Shown: piece by piece, positions 11,240-20,625 of the stretch
Layout: each line of letters opens with the position of its first letter
Numbering within the stretch: position 1 is the first letter of the stretch
DNA from: Phytohabitans houttuyneae
Lineage (GTDB): Bacteria > Actinomycetota > Actinomycetes > Mycobacteriales > Micromonosporaceae
Direction: 5' to 3'
NCBI RefSeq assembly: GCF_011764425.1
Contig: NZ_BLPF01000001.1
Coordinates: 4,951,001 to 5,015,000 of the forward strand
Length of the DNA stretch: 64,000 nucleotides
Position numbers and translations under genes: made by a program
The notes under the pieces: model-generated
Databases searched by the model: none
Seen by the model: only the letters and a program-made list of their open reading frames with translations
What the model was told of the DNA's origin: nothing

Positions 11240-11252
11240 TTACGCTTGTGGG

Positions 11253-11858
11253 GTGTCGACAACCCGCATGATGATCCTCGGTCTGGTCAACTGGATGCAG
11301 CCGGTCCATGGCTATGACGTACGGCGCGAGCTGCTCAGCTGGAGCGCTGATAAATGGGCGAATGTCCAACCCGGCTCGATCTACCATGCTCTGCGCAAGC
11401 TGACCGAGGAAGGGCTGCTGCGCGAGGTCACCACCGAGCAGGTGGGGAGCCGCCCGGCCCGCACGACGTACGAGATCACGCCCAAAGGCCAGGACGAGTT
11501 CGACAACCTGCTGCGCGGCTACTGGTGGGAGATGAAGACGGTCACCGACCCGTTCTTCGCGGCCCTGTCCTTCCTGCCCGCGCTGCCCCGCGAGGAGGCC
11601 GTGGCGGCGTTGCGCAACCGGGTGGCCCAGCTGCGGGTGGCCAACGAGACCGTGCAGGCGGCCGCGGAAAAGGGCTGGCTGCGCGAAAAGCCGCCGCACG
11701 TGACGTGGATGTGGGAGCTGATGGTGGCCCGCAACGAGGGGGAGATCGCCTGGTGTGAGCGGGTGGCCGGGCTTGTCGAGTCGGGAGTGTCGTACCTGCC
11801 CGCCAAGCTGCCTCCGGCGAGCGAGGAGTGGGAGAAGTGGCGCCAGCAGGTCGAGTGA
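11253..11858 (+). CDS. PadR-family transcriptional regulator
   Basis: A 201-residue PadR/Vir-type repressor. The winged helix includes HGYDVRRELLS and PGSIYHALRKLTEEGLL, followed by the wing RPARTTYEITPKG; a C-terminal dimerisation helix domain follows. GTG at 11253 has TACGCT 6 nt upstream, so it is probably leaderless; the frame is open much further upstream but that part is antisense to the carboxylase gene. It precedes a DrrAB-like exporter and shares a 13-bp sequence element with that promoter, so it likely represses the exporter and itself. Confidence 0.9.
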   Translation: MSTTRMMILGLVNWMQPVHGYDVRRELLSWSADKWANVQPGSIYHALRKLTEEGLLREVTTEQVGSRPARTTYEITPKGQDEFDNLLRGYWWEMKTVTDPFFAALSFLPALPREEAVAALRNRVAQLRVANETVQAAAEKGWLREKPPHVTWMWELMVARNEGEIAWCERVAGLVESGVSYLPAKLPPASEEWEKWRQQVE

Positions 11859-11880
11859 GCGGCGATAGATCGCGAAATAA

Positions 11881-11916
11881 TCAACCTTGACTAGATGCGC
11901 TATATCGCGTTAGCGT
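11881..11916 (+). promoter_or_regulatory. ABC exporter promoter with PadR operator, copy 2
   Basis: TCAACCTTGACTA (11881-11893) overlaps a -35 box TTGACT (11887-11892); TAGCGT (11911-11916) follows after 18 nt as -10. Binding of PadR here would cover the -35 element. The exporter ATG is 39 nt downstream of the -10 and has a GGGGAG Shine-Dalgarno sequence. Confidence 0.6.
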
Positions 11917-11955
11917 GTGGCGGCATACAGACACGTCCGACGGGGAGCGACGTTC

Positions 11956-12908
11956 ATGATCGAGACAAAGGGCTTGCGGAAATCGTTCCGCTCCCGGCAG
12001 GGGCGGGAGACCAAGACGGTCGACGCTGTGCGAGGCGTCGACCTTTTCGTGGCCGAGGGCGAGATCTTCGGCTTTCTGGGGCCAAATGGCGCGGGCAAGA
12101 CGACCACCCTGCGCATGCTCGCCACGCTCATCGAGCCCGACGGCGGCGAGGCCACGATCGCTGGCGCCGACCTCCGCCGCAACCCGGGCGAGGTGCGCCG
12201 GCGCATCGGCTATGTCGCGCAGGGCGGCAGCACGTGGGATGAGGTGAGCGCCCGCGAGGAGCTGGTGCTGCACGCCCGGATGTATGGGATCGGCAAGGCC
12301 GAGGCGCAGCGCCGGGCGGTCCGCGCGCTCGATGCCTTCCAGCTCACGGAGTATGCGGATCGTAAGTGCAAGACGTATTCGGGGGCCAGCGCCGCCGCGT
12401 CGACATCGCGCTCGGCATCATCCACGACCCCAAGGTGGTCTTCCTCGACGAGCCGACCACCGGCCTCGACCCGCAGAGCCGCGCACACATGTGGGATGAG
12501 ATCCGCCGCTTGCGCAGCGAGGGCGTGACCGTCTTCATCACCACGCACTACCTCGAAGAGGCCGACGCGCTCTGCGACCGACTGGCCATTATGGACAATG
12601 GCGAGATCGTCGCCGAGGGCACGCCCGACGAGCTCAAGCGCGACGTGGCCGGCGACGTGGTCACCGTGGGGCTCAACGGCTCGACCCCCGAGGCGGCCCA
12701 GCTGCTCGACGGCGAGGCTTATGTCAACAAGCTCGAGACCGTCGACCACGGCCTCCGCCTCTACGTCGACGAGGGCGCCACAGCGATTCCGCAGATCCTC
12801 CGCAAGATCGACGCCGCCGGCCTCCACCTCGGCACGATCGAGCTGCACCGCCCCAGCCTTGACGACGTCTTCCTGGAGAAGACCGGACGTTCCCTCCGGG
12901 AGAGCTGA
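11956..12908 (+). CDS. ABC exporter ATP-binding protein (DrrA-like), apparent 1-nt deletion
   Basis: Daunorubicin-resistance-type ABC ATPase. The first frame from ATG 11956 carries Walker A (GPNGAGKTTT) and the Q-loop; the second frame carries the signature GGQRRRVDIALG, Walker B VVFLDEPTTGLD and switch His TTHYLEEAD. The frames join at a run of five G (12381-12385) inside codons for YSGGQ. Six G would restore one 317-residue protein with an intact signature. The precise position and conserved flanks argue for a lost base in the consensus, not decay. The permease follows after 3 nt; PadR is upstream. Confidence 0.88.
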
Positions 12909-12911
12909 CCG

Positions 12912-13658
12912 ATGAAACTGCTTCGTGACACCTGGCTGATCTTCCAGCGGCAGATGCTGCTCGTGCTCCGCAACCCGGTCTGGGTCGTGATCGGCATCCT
13001 CCAGCCGCTCTACTTCCTGCTGCTCTTCGGCCCGCTCCTCAAGGACGCGCTCCAGGCGCCCACCGCCGCGGATGCGTACCGGTTCTTTGTGCCGGGCCTG
13101 CTGGTGATGCTCGCGATGTTCGGCTCGATGTTCGTCGGCTTCGGCCTTATCGCCGAGCTCCGCGCCGGCGTCATCGAGCGCAGCCGGGTCACGCCGGTGA
13201 GCCGTCTCGCCCTGATGCTCGGCCGCTCGCTGCGCGACGTCGCCACGCTGATCGTTCAGGCCGCGCTCATCACGGTGCTGGCGATCCCGTTCGGGCTCAC
13301 CGTGCGGGTGGGCGACGTGCTGCTGGCCTACCTGCTGCTGGGCCTCATCGGCGTGATGCTCTCCGCCGCCTCCAACGCGCTCGCGCTCAAGCTGCGCAGC
13401 GAAGACGCGCTGGCCCCTCTGATGAACGGGGTGGCACAGCCGCTGCTGCTCCTGTCCGGCATCCTTCTTCCGCTGACCGGGTGGGTGGCGACGGTGGCCG
13501 ACTTCAACCCGTTCTCGTGGGCGGTCGACGCCGCCCGCGCGCTCTTCGCCGGAAACCCCGGCGACAGCAGCGTCTGGCAGGCCCTGCTCATCATCGGCGC
13601 GCTCACCGTGCTGACGCTCTTCTGGTCGGCCCGGTCGTTCGCCCGCAGCGTCCGCTGA
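12912..13658 (+). CDS. ABC-2 type exporter permease (DrrB-like)
   Basis: A 248-residue membrane protein with six predicted hydrophobic segments, the first at about 20-42. It contains the DrrB-type segment ERSRVTPVSRLALMLGRSL in the cytoplasmic loop after helix 2. It begins 3 nt after the ATPase gene, so the two make one exporter under PadR control. A similar DrrAB pair lies at 3.1-4.9 kb. Substrate unknown. Confidence 0.9.
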   Translation: MKLLRDTWLIFQRQMLLVLRNPVWVVIGILQPLYFLLLFGPLLKDALQAPTAADAYRFFVPGLLVMLAMFGSMFVGFGLIAELRAGVIERSRVTPVSRLALMLGRSLRDVATLIVQAALITVLAIPFGLTVRVGDVLLAYLLLGLIGVMLSAASNALALKLRSEDALAPLMNGVAQPLLLLSGILLPLTGWVATVADFNPFSWAVDAARALFAGNPGDSSVWQALLIIGALTVLTLFWSARSFARSVR

Positions 13659-13713
13659 GAGCTGCGTCTCACACCTCTCCGGGGCACGGTCCGCGGCGCC
13701 TAGCGTAAGGACC

Positions 13714-14879
13714 GTGCCCCCGCTCGTTCATGACCGCGTCACCGTGCTCACGTATGCGCAGCTCGGGTTGTGGGGCTTCTTCCTGTACGGATTCGGCCCG
13801 TCGTCCCCCTCCTCCGCGACGAGCAGGGCACCACGGCGGCGGTCGCGAGCCTGCACAGCACCGGACTCGCGGCGGGCGCCCTGATCGGGGCGTCCGCCTT
13901 TCCCTGGCTTGCCGGCCGCCTCGGCCGCGGCGGCGTGTTGTGGCTCGCCCTGGCGGGGGTCGCGGGCGCGGTTGTGGTGCTGTGCGCGTTCGAGGCGCTG
14001 CCGGCGACGCTGGCCGCCGCGGTGCTCGCCTCGACGTTCGGCACGATGGTGGTCAGCGGCGTCAACGCGGCGCTCGCCGATCACCACGGCGCCGGCGCCA
14101 CCGCCGCGATCAGCGAGGCCAACGCGGTCGCCGCGGGCGCGGGGGTGGTGGCGCCCATCGTGATCGGCCTGTCGGTGAGCGCCGGCTTCGGGTGGCGTCC
14201 GGGGATCGCCGTCGTGGTCGGCCTTATCGCGCTGGTCTTCGCCGCCGGTTTCCTTTTTCGGGTACGGCTCCCGTCAGTGGCCACCTCCTCGGTGGTGGCC
14301 ACGGGACGCAGCCGGCTGCCGCGCTCGTTCTGGCTCGCCTGGGCGATGATGGCCGCGACCGGCTCCGTGGAGGTGTGCCTGTCGCTGTGGGCGGCGGACG
14401 TGTTGCGCACCCATGCCGGCATGTCGCCCGGTGCCGCCTCGGCCACGGTCGCGGCGATCGTGGGTGGGATGTTCGTGGGGCGCTTGGTGGGCTCGGCCCT
14501 GGCCAGGCGCCTGCCCGCGGTGCCGCTGCTGCTCGGTGCACTGGCCGTCAGCGTGGTGGGCTTCGCGATCTTCTGGCTGTCACCAGTGCCGTGGATCGCC
14601 GCGTTCGGGCTGATGGTCCTCGGCGTCGGCAACGCGATGCACTACCCGCTCGGCGTCTCGATGGCGCTGGCGGTGGCCGACGGGCAGCGCGACCGCGCCT
14701 CGGCCTACTCGATGTACGCGACCGCGATCGGCTTCGGCGTCGCCCCGGTCGCACTGGGGTGGGTGGCCGACGGTGTGGGTCCGCACCGCGCGTTCCTGCT
14801 GATGCCGCTCTTCATCGCGTTGGCTGCGGTGCTCGCGCTGCGGCTGCGGCGCGCCCTGCTCGTGCCCACCCCGGCGTGA
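13714..14879 (+). CDS. MFS transporter, apparent 1-nt deletion
   Basis: A 12-helix MFS permease of about 388 residues. The first 30 residues from GTG 13714 (to GFFLYGFGP) are in one frame and the rest (VVPLLRDEQGTTAAVASLHSTG onward) in another. The break is at 13796-13801, where one extra G in CCCGTCG restores a continuous protein. TAGCGT lies 7 nt before the GTG, so it is probably leaderless. It resembles FucP/YbjJ-like sugar or drug permeases only in general MFS features; substrate unknown. Confidence 0.8.
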
Positions 14880-14972
14880 GGCGGTTGCGGGCTTGTCGCG
14901 CGGACCCGGCAGCGGAGGTCGGGGGTTTCGGCGAGCGCCAGCTCGCCGCCGACCTCCGCGCTGCCCGCGGGA

Positions 14973-15020
14973 GCATGCGGTCCGCACCTGATGCGGACCG
15001 GGGCAAATCTGCTTTGAAGC
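14973..15020. repeat. Dispersed hairpin repeat, copy 1
   Basis: CGGTCCGCA (14978-14986) and TGCGGACCG (14992-15000) form a 9-bp hairpin, flanked by GCAT and GGGGCAAATCTGCTTTG. A closely similar sequence occurs at 61215-61257. It lies between convergent genes, so it may also act as a terminator. The rest of 14880-15052 holds another palindrome (AGAGGCGCCTCT) and no gene. Confidence 0.6.
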
Positions 15021-15052
15021 TGCTTTAGAGGCGCCTCTGCTCTGAAGGCTCT

Positions 15053-15705
15053 TTAGCGGCGCCGTGCCAGCGTGAGGCCGTCGGCGATCGGGAGCATGAC
15101 GACCTCGACCCGCTCGTCGCGGGCGGCGATGTCGTTGAAGTGCACGATCGCCTTGTCGCTGTCGTCGCGCGGCGCCAGCACCCGCCCGTCCCGCAGCACG
15201 TTGTCGACCACGATCAGCCCGCCCGGCCGGGTGCGCGGGACGAGCTCCTCCCAGTAGGCGGGTAGCCGGTCTTGTCCGCGTCGATGAAGGACAGGTCGAG
15301 GTGCGCCTCGGTGGGCAGCTCCCGCAGCCGCTCGGCCGCCGGACCGATGCGCAGGTCGATGCGGTCGCTCACGCCGGCCCGCTCCCAGTAGCGCCGGGCC
15401 ACCGACGTGAACTCGTCCGAGATGTCGAAGCAGACGACCTTGCCGCCCTCCACCAGCCCGCGGGCCATCGCCAGCGACGACAGGCCGGTGAACGTGCCAA
15501 TCTCCACCACGTGCCGCGCGCCGACCAGCTTGGTCAGCAGCGACAGGAACGCGGCCTGCTCGGGCGCCACCTGCATCTGCGCGCTTGCCGGCAGCGAACG
15601 CTCGGTCTCCTCGATGAGGTCACGCATGATCTCGTCGGGCGGTGTGCCGTGCGCGACGACGTACGCGTGGAGCTCGTCGGTCATGGGCAACGTCTTGACG
15701 GTCAT
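15053..15705 (-). CDS. SAM-dependent O-methyltransferase, apparent 1-nt deletion
   Basis: A class I methyltransferase of the caffeoyl-CoA O-methyltransferase-like family. The SAM-binding motif VVEIGTFTGLSSLAMA is near residue 67 and the metal-binding DADK near residue 140. The frame breaks just after DADKTGYP (about 15256-15261). Adding one base joins it to a second segment containing RPGGLIVVDNVLRDGRVLAP and the end GLTLARRR, giving 217 residues, the usual size. The gene overlaps maf by 4 nt (ATGA). It may methylate a catechol-like metabolite; substrate unknown. Confidence 0.85.
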
Positions 15706-16358
15706 GGGTTGAGCCTAGGGTGCTGCGCCCACAGTTCGGTGATCGAGTGGCCGAGGTCGGCCAGAAGCTCGCGGAACAGCGGCAGCGACAGCCCGATCAC
15801 CGTCCCCGCGTTTCCCTCGATCCGGTCGACGAACGCCCCGCCGATCCCGTCGATCGTGAAGGCGCCGGCCACGTTGAGCGGCTCGCCCGTCGCCACGTAC
15901 GCCGCGATCTCGTCGTCGCTGACATTGGCGAAGTGCACGACCGTCGAGGCCACCGCGGCCGCGCGGACGTCACCCTTGATCAGGCAGTGGCCGGTGTGCA
16001 GGACGCCCCACTGACCCCGCATGTGCTGCCACCGCTTGAACGCCTCACTCGCGTCACCTGGCTTGCCATAGATCTCGCCCTGAAACTCCAGCACCGAGTC
16101 GCACCCCAGCACCAGCGTCTCCCCGGGCGGCAGGTGCCCGGACACGATCGCGGCGAGCACCCGGTCCGCGACGGCCTGAGCCTTGCGCAGCGCCAACTCC
16201 AGGCACAGCTCCTCGGCGTTTGCGGCGTGGACATCGGACTCGTCGACGCCGCTGACCAGTATCTCCGGCTCGATGCCAGCGGCCTGCAACAGCTTGCGAC
16301 GGGCCGGGCTGGCGGAGGCGAGGACGAGGCGTGGCGGGACCTGAGGACGTGTACGCAC
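15702..16358 (-). CDS. maf: Maf-family nucleotide pyrophosphatase
   Basis: A 218-residue Maf/Ham1-fold protein. The N-terminal motif is LVLASASPARRKLLQAAG, followed by ESDV and the ALRKAQAV and LGCDSVLEFQGEIYGKPGD segments. Maf proteins hydrolyse non-canonical or canonical NTPs to NMPs and are linked to septum control. The start is the GTG at 16358, which fits the family N-terminus and has TACCGT 7 nt upstream (leaderless). A maf gene near accE and the carboxylase genes is a common actinobacterial arrangement. It is coupled to the methyltransferase downstream. Confidence 0.88.
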   Translation of the reverse strand: MRTRPQVPPRLVLASASPARRKLLQAAGIEPEILVSGVDESDVHAANAEELCLELALRKAQAVADRVLAAIVSGHLPPGETLVLGCDSVLEFQGEIYGKPGDASEAFKRWQHMRGQWGVLHTGHCLIKGDVRAAAVASTVVHFANVSDDEIAAYVATGEPLNVAGAFTIDGIGGAFVDRIEGNAGTVIGLSLPLFRELLADLGHSITELWAQHPRLNP

Positions 16359-16507
16359 GGTGATGACGGTACTTGCCGGTCCGTCGATGCAACCGCGCGG
16401 CACGGTGGGGCGTGACTAGGTTCGATTCAACTCTTGGCGCGCTCACGGGTTCGGCCTGGTAGAAGCCCTGCAATGGTCGCGTCGCGGAGGAACCTGGGGA
16501 GTCGCCC

Positions 16508-17005
16508 GTGCCGGAAACCGACAGCTTTGACACGTTCTACGCGGAGAGTCGCCAGCGCCTGTTCGACTGCCTGTACGCCGTCACCGGCAACGCCGCCGAA
16601 GCGCAGGACGCGGTGCAGGAGGCGTTCGCGCGGGCGTGGCAGCGGTGGTCGACGATCCGCGAGTACGGCGACCCCGAAGCATGGGTACGCACCGTAGCGA
16701 GACGCATCGCGATCAGTCGCTGGCGCCGCGCCCGCACGGCGGTCCTGGCACACCGCCGCCACGGGCCACCGCCCGCCATTCCCGGCCCCAACGCCGACGC
16801 CATCGCACTAGTGGACGCGCTCGCCCGCCTCCCGATGGCCCAACGCGTCGCGATCGTCCTCCACCACCTGGTGGGCCTGCCGGTGGCCGAGGTGGCCCGG
16901 GAGACCGGCGTACCCACCGGCACGGTCAAGGCCCGCCTGGCCCGCGGACGCCGCGCACTGGCCGAACTCCTCTCTCTGGACCCGACGGAGGACTCTCATG
17001 TCTGA
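16508..17005 (+). CDS. RNA polymerase sigma factor, SigE/ECF family
   Basis: A 165-residue ECF-type sigma factor with region 2 at about 8-75 (FDTFYAESRQRLFDCLYAVTG, DAVQEAFARAWQRW) and region 4 at about 100-155 (LPMAQRVAIVLHHLVGLPVAEVARETG, TVKARLARGRRAL). GTG 16508 has a GGGGAG Shine-Dalgarno sequence. It overlaps the next gene by 8 nt; that gene encodes a single-pass membrane protein, the usual place for an anti-sigma factor. Target promoters unknown. Confidence 0.9.
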   Translation: MPETDSFDTFYAESRQRLFDCLYAVTGNAAEAQDAVQEAFARAWQRWSTIREYGDPEAWVRTVARRIAISRWRRARTAVLAHRRHGPPPAIPGPNADAIALVDALARLPMAQRVAIVLHHLVGLPVAEVARETGVPTGTVKARLARGRRALAELLSLDPTEDSHV

Positions 17006-17786
17006 GCAGCTCACGGCGCTGTTCGAGCAGCTGCGCGGCAGCCAGCCTCCAACCCCCTTCGCCTCGCCCGAGCAGATCCGCCGCCGCGGCCGGCAACGCA
17101 ACCACCGCCGCGCGCTGGCGGCCGGGTCCGCGGTGCTCACGGCGGCCGGCGTGGGAACGGGGTGGGCGTTCGGCACGGCGGGCCAGCCCGAACCCACGCC
17201 GCCACCACCGGCGCCGCCGGCGTCGTCTCCCGCAACTGCATCGCCCGCACCCTCGACCTCCGCGCCCCGGACGGTCGATCCGCCGGGGGTATCGGCTGCG
17301 CGGTTGCTGAGGCCCGCGGACTTCGCAGCCCGGCCCGGCGTGACCACCACGGAACTAGAAGGCGGTGCCCGCGAGTGGCCGTGGCTGACGGTGGTGAGCG
17401 GCTGTCCCGACTATCGCGCCGCCGACTACCCGACGATCCCGAACCGCCACGACGGCCGCGGCCTCGCCTATTCCACCGGAGAGTGGTACGCCTGGGAGAT
17501 CGTCGAGAGCTACCCCGACGCCACCGCCAACCTGGCCGACATCCGCAGGGCCATCGAGACCTGCCCGACCTTCCGGTACCCCGAGGGCGCCCAGATCGAG
17601 CAGACGCTGGTAGCCGAAGGCATCGCCGGCGACGACTCGCTGCTGGTCCGCATCCAGCGCGACGCCAACACCGACTACATGGTGGTGGTGCGGGTGGGCG
17701 CGTTGGTGGCCACGCTCATGTACTCCGACGGGCCGGAGGCCGAGGCCCGCGCCATGGCGGCGGCGATGGAGGCCCACCTTCGCTGA
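16998..17786 (+). CDS. Single-pass membrane protein, putative sigma-factor partner
   Basis: A 262-residue protein with a cytoplasmic N-terminus (about 1-38, Arg-rich RRRGRQRNHRR), one membrane segment (39-60), a Pro/Ala/Ser-rich linker (65-95) and an extracytoplasmic C-terminal domain. It overlaps the sigma gene by 8 nt, which is typical of an anti-sigma factor, but no zinc-finger anti-sigma motif is seen. The outer domain may sense a signal or be a lipoprotein-like binding domain; I do not recognise it. Function inferred from position only. Confidence 0.65.
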   Translation: MSEQLTALFEQLRGSQPPTPFASPEQIRRRGRQRNHRRALAAGSAVLTAAGVGTGWAFGTAGQPEPTPPPPAPPASSPATASPAPSTSAPRTVDPPGVSAARLLRPADFAARPGVTTTELEGGAREWPWLTVVSGCPDYRAADYPTIPNRHDGRGLAYSTGEWYAWEIVESYPDATANLADIRRAIETCPTFRYPEGAQIEQTLVAEGIAGDDSLLVRIQRDANTDYMVVVRVGALVATLMYSDGPEAEARAMAAAMEAHLR

Positions 17787-17827
17787 CGCGGTCGCGGTTT
17801 CGCTTCGCCTGCGGCGGCGCTGTCCTT

Positions 17828-18924
17828 CTACGCGGGCGGGTTGCGGTGCCTGTTTTGCCGACGGCGCCACGCGATGCCGGTGGCTATTGTCGCCGCGGCC
17901 GCTGCTGCCGCGGCGGCTAGCCAGGCGGCGAGGCTGCTGCCTTTGCCGCCGTTGTCCGGGCCGGGGCCATCGGGGTCGCGGTGGCGGTCGTCGCGGAACC
18001 GAGGGGTGGCACGTCGGCGGTGAGGGCCGCGACGAGGTTGAGAACCCCGTAGCCGTATTGCTCGTCGCGACCCGGCGGGCCTTTGTCGGTGGCGGTGGCC
18101 GTAAGCCGATGCACAACTTCGGGCGCCGACAACTCTGGATACTTACTCCGCACGAGCGCGACAGCCCCAGACACGATCGCGGCCGCGTCTGAGGTGCCGG
18201 TCCCTTTGCGGTAGAGGCCTTTGTAGCTGGTGCTGTAGATATCTACGCCAGGCGCGGAGATGGCGATCTGCTTGCCCGAAACCGAGACTTCCGCGTGGTT
18301 GCCCTGCCGATCAACTGCACCAACAGCAAGCACTCCGTCATACGCCGCCGGAAAGGTCACACCCCGAACGGCGGGCCGATTCCCTGCGCTTGCTACTACG
18401 ACTACGTCCGCCCGAACTGCGGCATCGATTGCGCTCCGAAGTTCTTCCCCAGGGCCGCCTCCTCCGGAAATATTGATCACATCCGCGCCATGCGTGACGG
18501 CCCACGCGATGCTCCTAGCAATACGATCGCTGTTTCCCTGGTTACTTAGATCTTGATAGCGAATTGGGAGCACTTGCGCGTGCGGCGCAATTCCAAGAGC
18601 ACCTGTATCCGGTCCTAGGCCGTGAGCTGCGATTAAGCCGGCCATCCCCGTCCCGTGGGAATCGACATCGTGCTGGCCAGTGTCGTTTGTAGTATCAATA
18701 TCGACGCCAGGCAAGAGGTTGTCTGTCAAGTCAGGATGACGATCAACTCCCGTGTCGATCACCGCGACGATGACCCCATCGCCTCGGCTGTGTCGATGTG
18801 CTTCGGCGGCCTGAAGATAGCGCAAGTGCCACTGGTCGTTGCGGATCCGGTCAACATGTGGAGCGTGTGAAATCACAGTCACAAGGCCAAGAATCGCGAG
18901 GGTGATCGATCTCATCGTTGACAA
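17828..18924 (-). CDS. Mycosin-like S8 serine protease, apparent 1-nt deletion
   Basis: A subtilisin-family protease of the mycosin (MycP) type linked to type VII secretion. It has an N-terminal signal-like segment, catalytic Asp in VIAVIDTGVD, His in DSHGTGMAGLIAAHG and Ser in GTGTSDAAAIVSG. As given, the frame stops right after ADVPPLG and loses the C-terminus. Reading one base over gives DNGGKGSSLAAWLAAAAAAA plus TIATGIAWRRR, the C-terminal membrane anchor expected of mycosins, ending at 17828. One lost base in the run at 18003-18006 explains this; the restored protein is 365 residues. No ESX ATPase or channel gene is nearby. Confidence 0.85.
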
Positions 18925-18925
18925 A

Positions 18926-20131
18926 TCAGCGTTCCAGTCCTATTGCAGGGCCTGGATCATATTTGACTACTTTTCGCGGCTCGATGACGGGAGGCACTCC
19001 ATTGGGTACTTCCCAGTTTGTTTCCCTGGTTCGTTGAGCTTCCGACCGATCTTTTCGGAGTCCCTGACTTGCGGCTGTACTGCCAAGAACTGGTGAGATC
19101 ATGCTTGATGGATGATTAGCTGGTTCGCGGACGTGTTGTCCTCCAATAATCCCTCCGACGGGGTTTACGCGGAGCGGTGCTCGTGGTGCATGCCGATCTT
19201 CCAACTCGGGACTTGCGCCTATAATGCCGCCGCTTATCGCGGTCCCTCGTGCCTGATGAATCAGAGAACCACCGGATCCATCGGTCGCTTCTCGTGGATG
19301 ACGACCACGTCCGATTTCCCCGTCGCGCGCTGTCAAGCTTTGTTTGCCTCTCGGTGAAATGACGCGGTCTAACGGACCGCCGGTACCCGGAATAGCCGAA
19401 GCCGGGGTCGAGCCAGCGTTGGGATCGCTTCGGGTGCTGTCCACGGCTGGGTGTTCCGGGGACGGTGGTCGGGTAGCGGATGTAGTCGGAGATGGCCTGC
19501 CGCTATCCCCGTATGTGTTTGCGCGCCCTTGATCCCAATGGACGGTTGGCTCGTACGTCGGGGGTTGGCGGATTGCGGCCTCGGCCTCCACGAGGGTGTG
19601 GCTCAGCGTGTACATGATGGCGCGCGCCCGATTGTTCAAGCGCTCCAGGTCATCCGGCCTCACCGGCGCCGCGCCGATCACGGTGGAGCCCTCGGCCGCT
19701 GCGTTGAAGGCGGCCAGCTCGCGGTAAGCCGTCAGTGCCTTCGCCTTCGTCATGTACTCGTCGTACAAGGGCTTGAGGTCGTTGCGGGCTGAGGCGAGGG
19801 CGCCCACCGTGGCGGCGAGAGTGGAGTAGTTGGCGGCGGCGACGTCGTGGGTGGTGCGGACGTTCTGGATCAGGAAGTCCAGGCGGGACACGTAGGCGGC
19901 GGCCGCCGCGTTGCGGTCTGGGGGCCATGCCTCGACCAGGTTGGTGCGGTAGTGCTCCAGGCGGCGCAAGTGGATCGCGGTGAGGTCCGCTGCCTTGCGC
20001 CAGCCGGCCACCAGGCGCCAGTGGTCGTCGCTCTGCTGGTTTTCGAGTGTGCGCCACATCGCGGGCACGTCGCGGTCGAACCAGCTCGTGCGGGTCGCCG
20101 TGCCGGGCACGCCGCTTTTCTCCCAGGCCAT
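18926..20131 (-). CDS. Mycosin-linked helical protein with disordered C-terminus
   Basis: A 401-residue protein of unknown function. The first 200 residues are predicted helical and recall ESX/PPE-like alpha-hairpins (for example LRRLEHYRTNLVEAW followed by AAAAYVSRLDFLIQNVR). The remaining 200 are Pro/Ser/Gly-rich and probably disordered, with repeated GGIIG segments. It lies 1 nt upstream of the mycosin gene and 2 nt downstream of a second helical protein. The 3' half of the gene is clearly lower in GC than its surroundings, suggesting transfer. It could be a type VII secretion substrate or a mycosin target; this is inference. Confidence 0.7.
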   Translation of the reverse strand: MAWEKSGVPGTATRTSWFDRDVPAMWRTLENQQSDDHWRLVAGWRKAADLTAIHLRRLEHYRTNLVEAWPPDRNAAAAAYVSRLDFLIQNVRTTHDVAAANYSTLAATVGALASARNDLKPLYDEYMTKAKALTAYRELAAFNAAAEGSTVIGAAPVRPDDLERLNNRARAIMYTLSHTLVEAEAAIRQPPTYEPTVHWDQGRANTYGDSGRPSPTTSATRPPSPEHPAVDSTRSDPNAGSTPASAIPGTGGPLDRVISPRGKQSLTARDGEIGRGRHPREATDGSGGSLIHQARGTAISGGIIGASPELEDRHAPRAPLRVNPVGGIIGGQHVREPANHPSSMISPVLGSTAASQGLRKDRSEAQRTRETNWEVPNGVPPVIEPRKVVKYDPGPAIGLER

Positions 20132-20133
20132 CG

Positions 20134-20567
20134 TCAGTCCTCCGGGGCAGCGGCGGGGCTGCCGGGAGAGTGGGCGGGGCGGCCGCGGCCGTGTGGTCCA
20201 AGGCTGACTCCACTTCGGACGCTTTGGCGGCGGCGAAGGCGTCGGCCGCGCCGTAAAGGGCGCTCACCTCGGCGGCGGCGGTGGCCAGGCCCCACGTGGC
20301 TTCTTGGTAGAAGTAGACGAGGTCGGACGTGTTGAGCTGCGACGTGCGGTGGGTCTGCAGGAAGCTGCTCAGCTCGTCGAACGTCTCCGGCGGGGCGGGC
20401 AGGTCGACGGCCATGTCGTCGGTGACGTGGGTGAGATGGGGCGCGTAGTTGTCCACGACCTCGGCGCGAAGCTTTTCCGCGAACTCTTCCATCCGGGCTA
20501 TGTCGGCCTCGATCTGGGCGTAGCCGCCCAGCCAGGAAGGTCCGTAATCATCCGCTGGTAGGCCCAT
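20134..20567 (-). CDS. Small helical (WXG100/ESX-like) protein, probable 1-nt deletion
   Basis: From ATG 20567 (Shine-Dalgarno GGGAGG) the frame encodes an all-helical protein of about 140 residues containing ARMEEFAEKLRAEVVDNYAP and VYFYQEATWGLATAAAEVSA. As given, the frame runs on for 480 nt antiphase over the next gene, which is implausible. One extra base in the C-run near 20143-20160 would end it at a TGA (20134-20136), 2 nt before the next ATG, giving 144 residues. It looks like a small ESX-type helical-hairpin protein. It heads a three-gene cassette with the 401-residue protein and the mycosin. Confidence 0.6.
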
Positions 20568-20625
20568 CGGCCCTCCCGACGAAAGTCGAAACGGGCTTGC
20601 ACGCTTTACCTGAACGAGATTAGTC

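Noticed and set aside
19650-20567. A 305-residue protein read across the 401-residue gene
   Set aside because: Its last 150 residues are antiphase to a better gene and are Arg/Pro-rich shadow sequence; a lost base near 20150 explains it.
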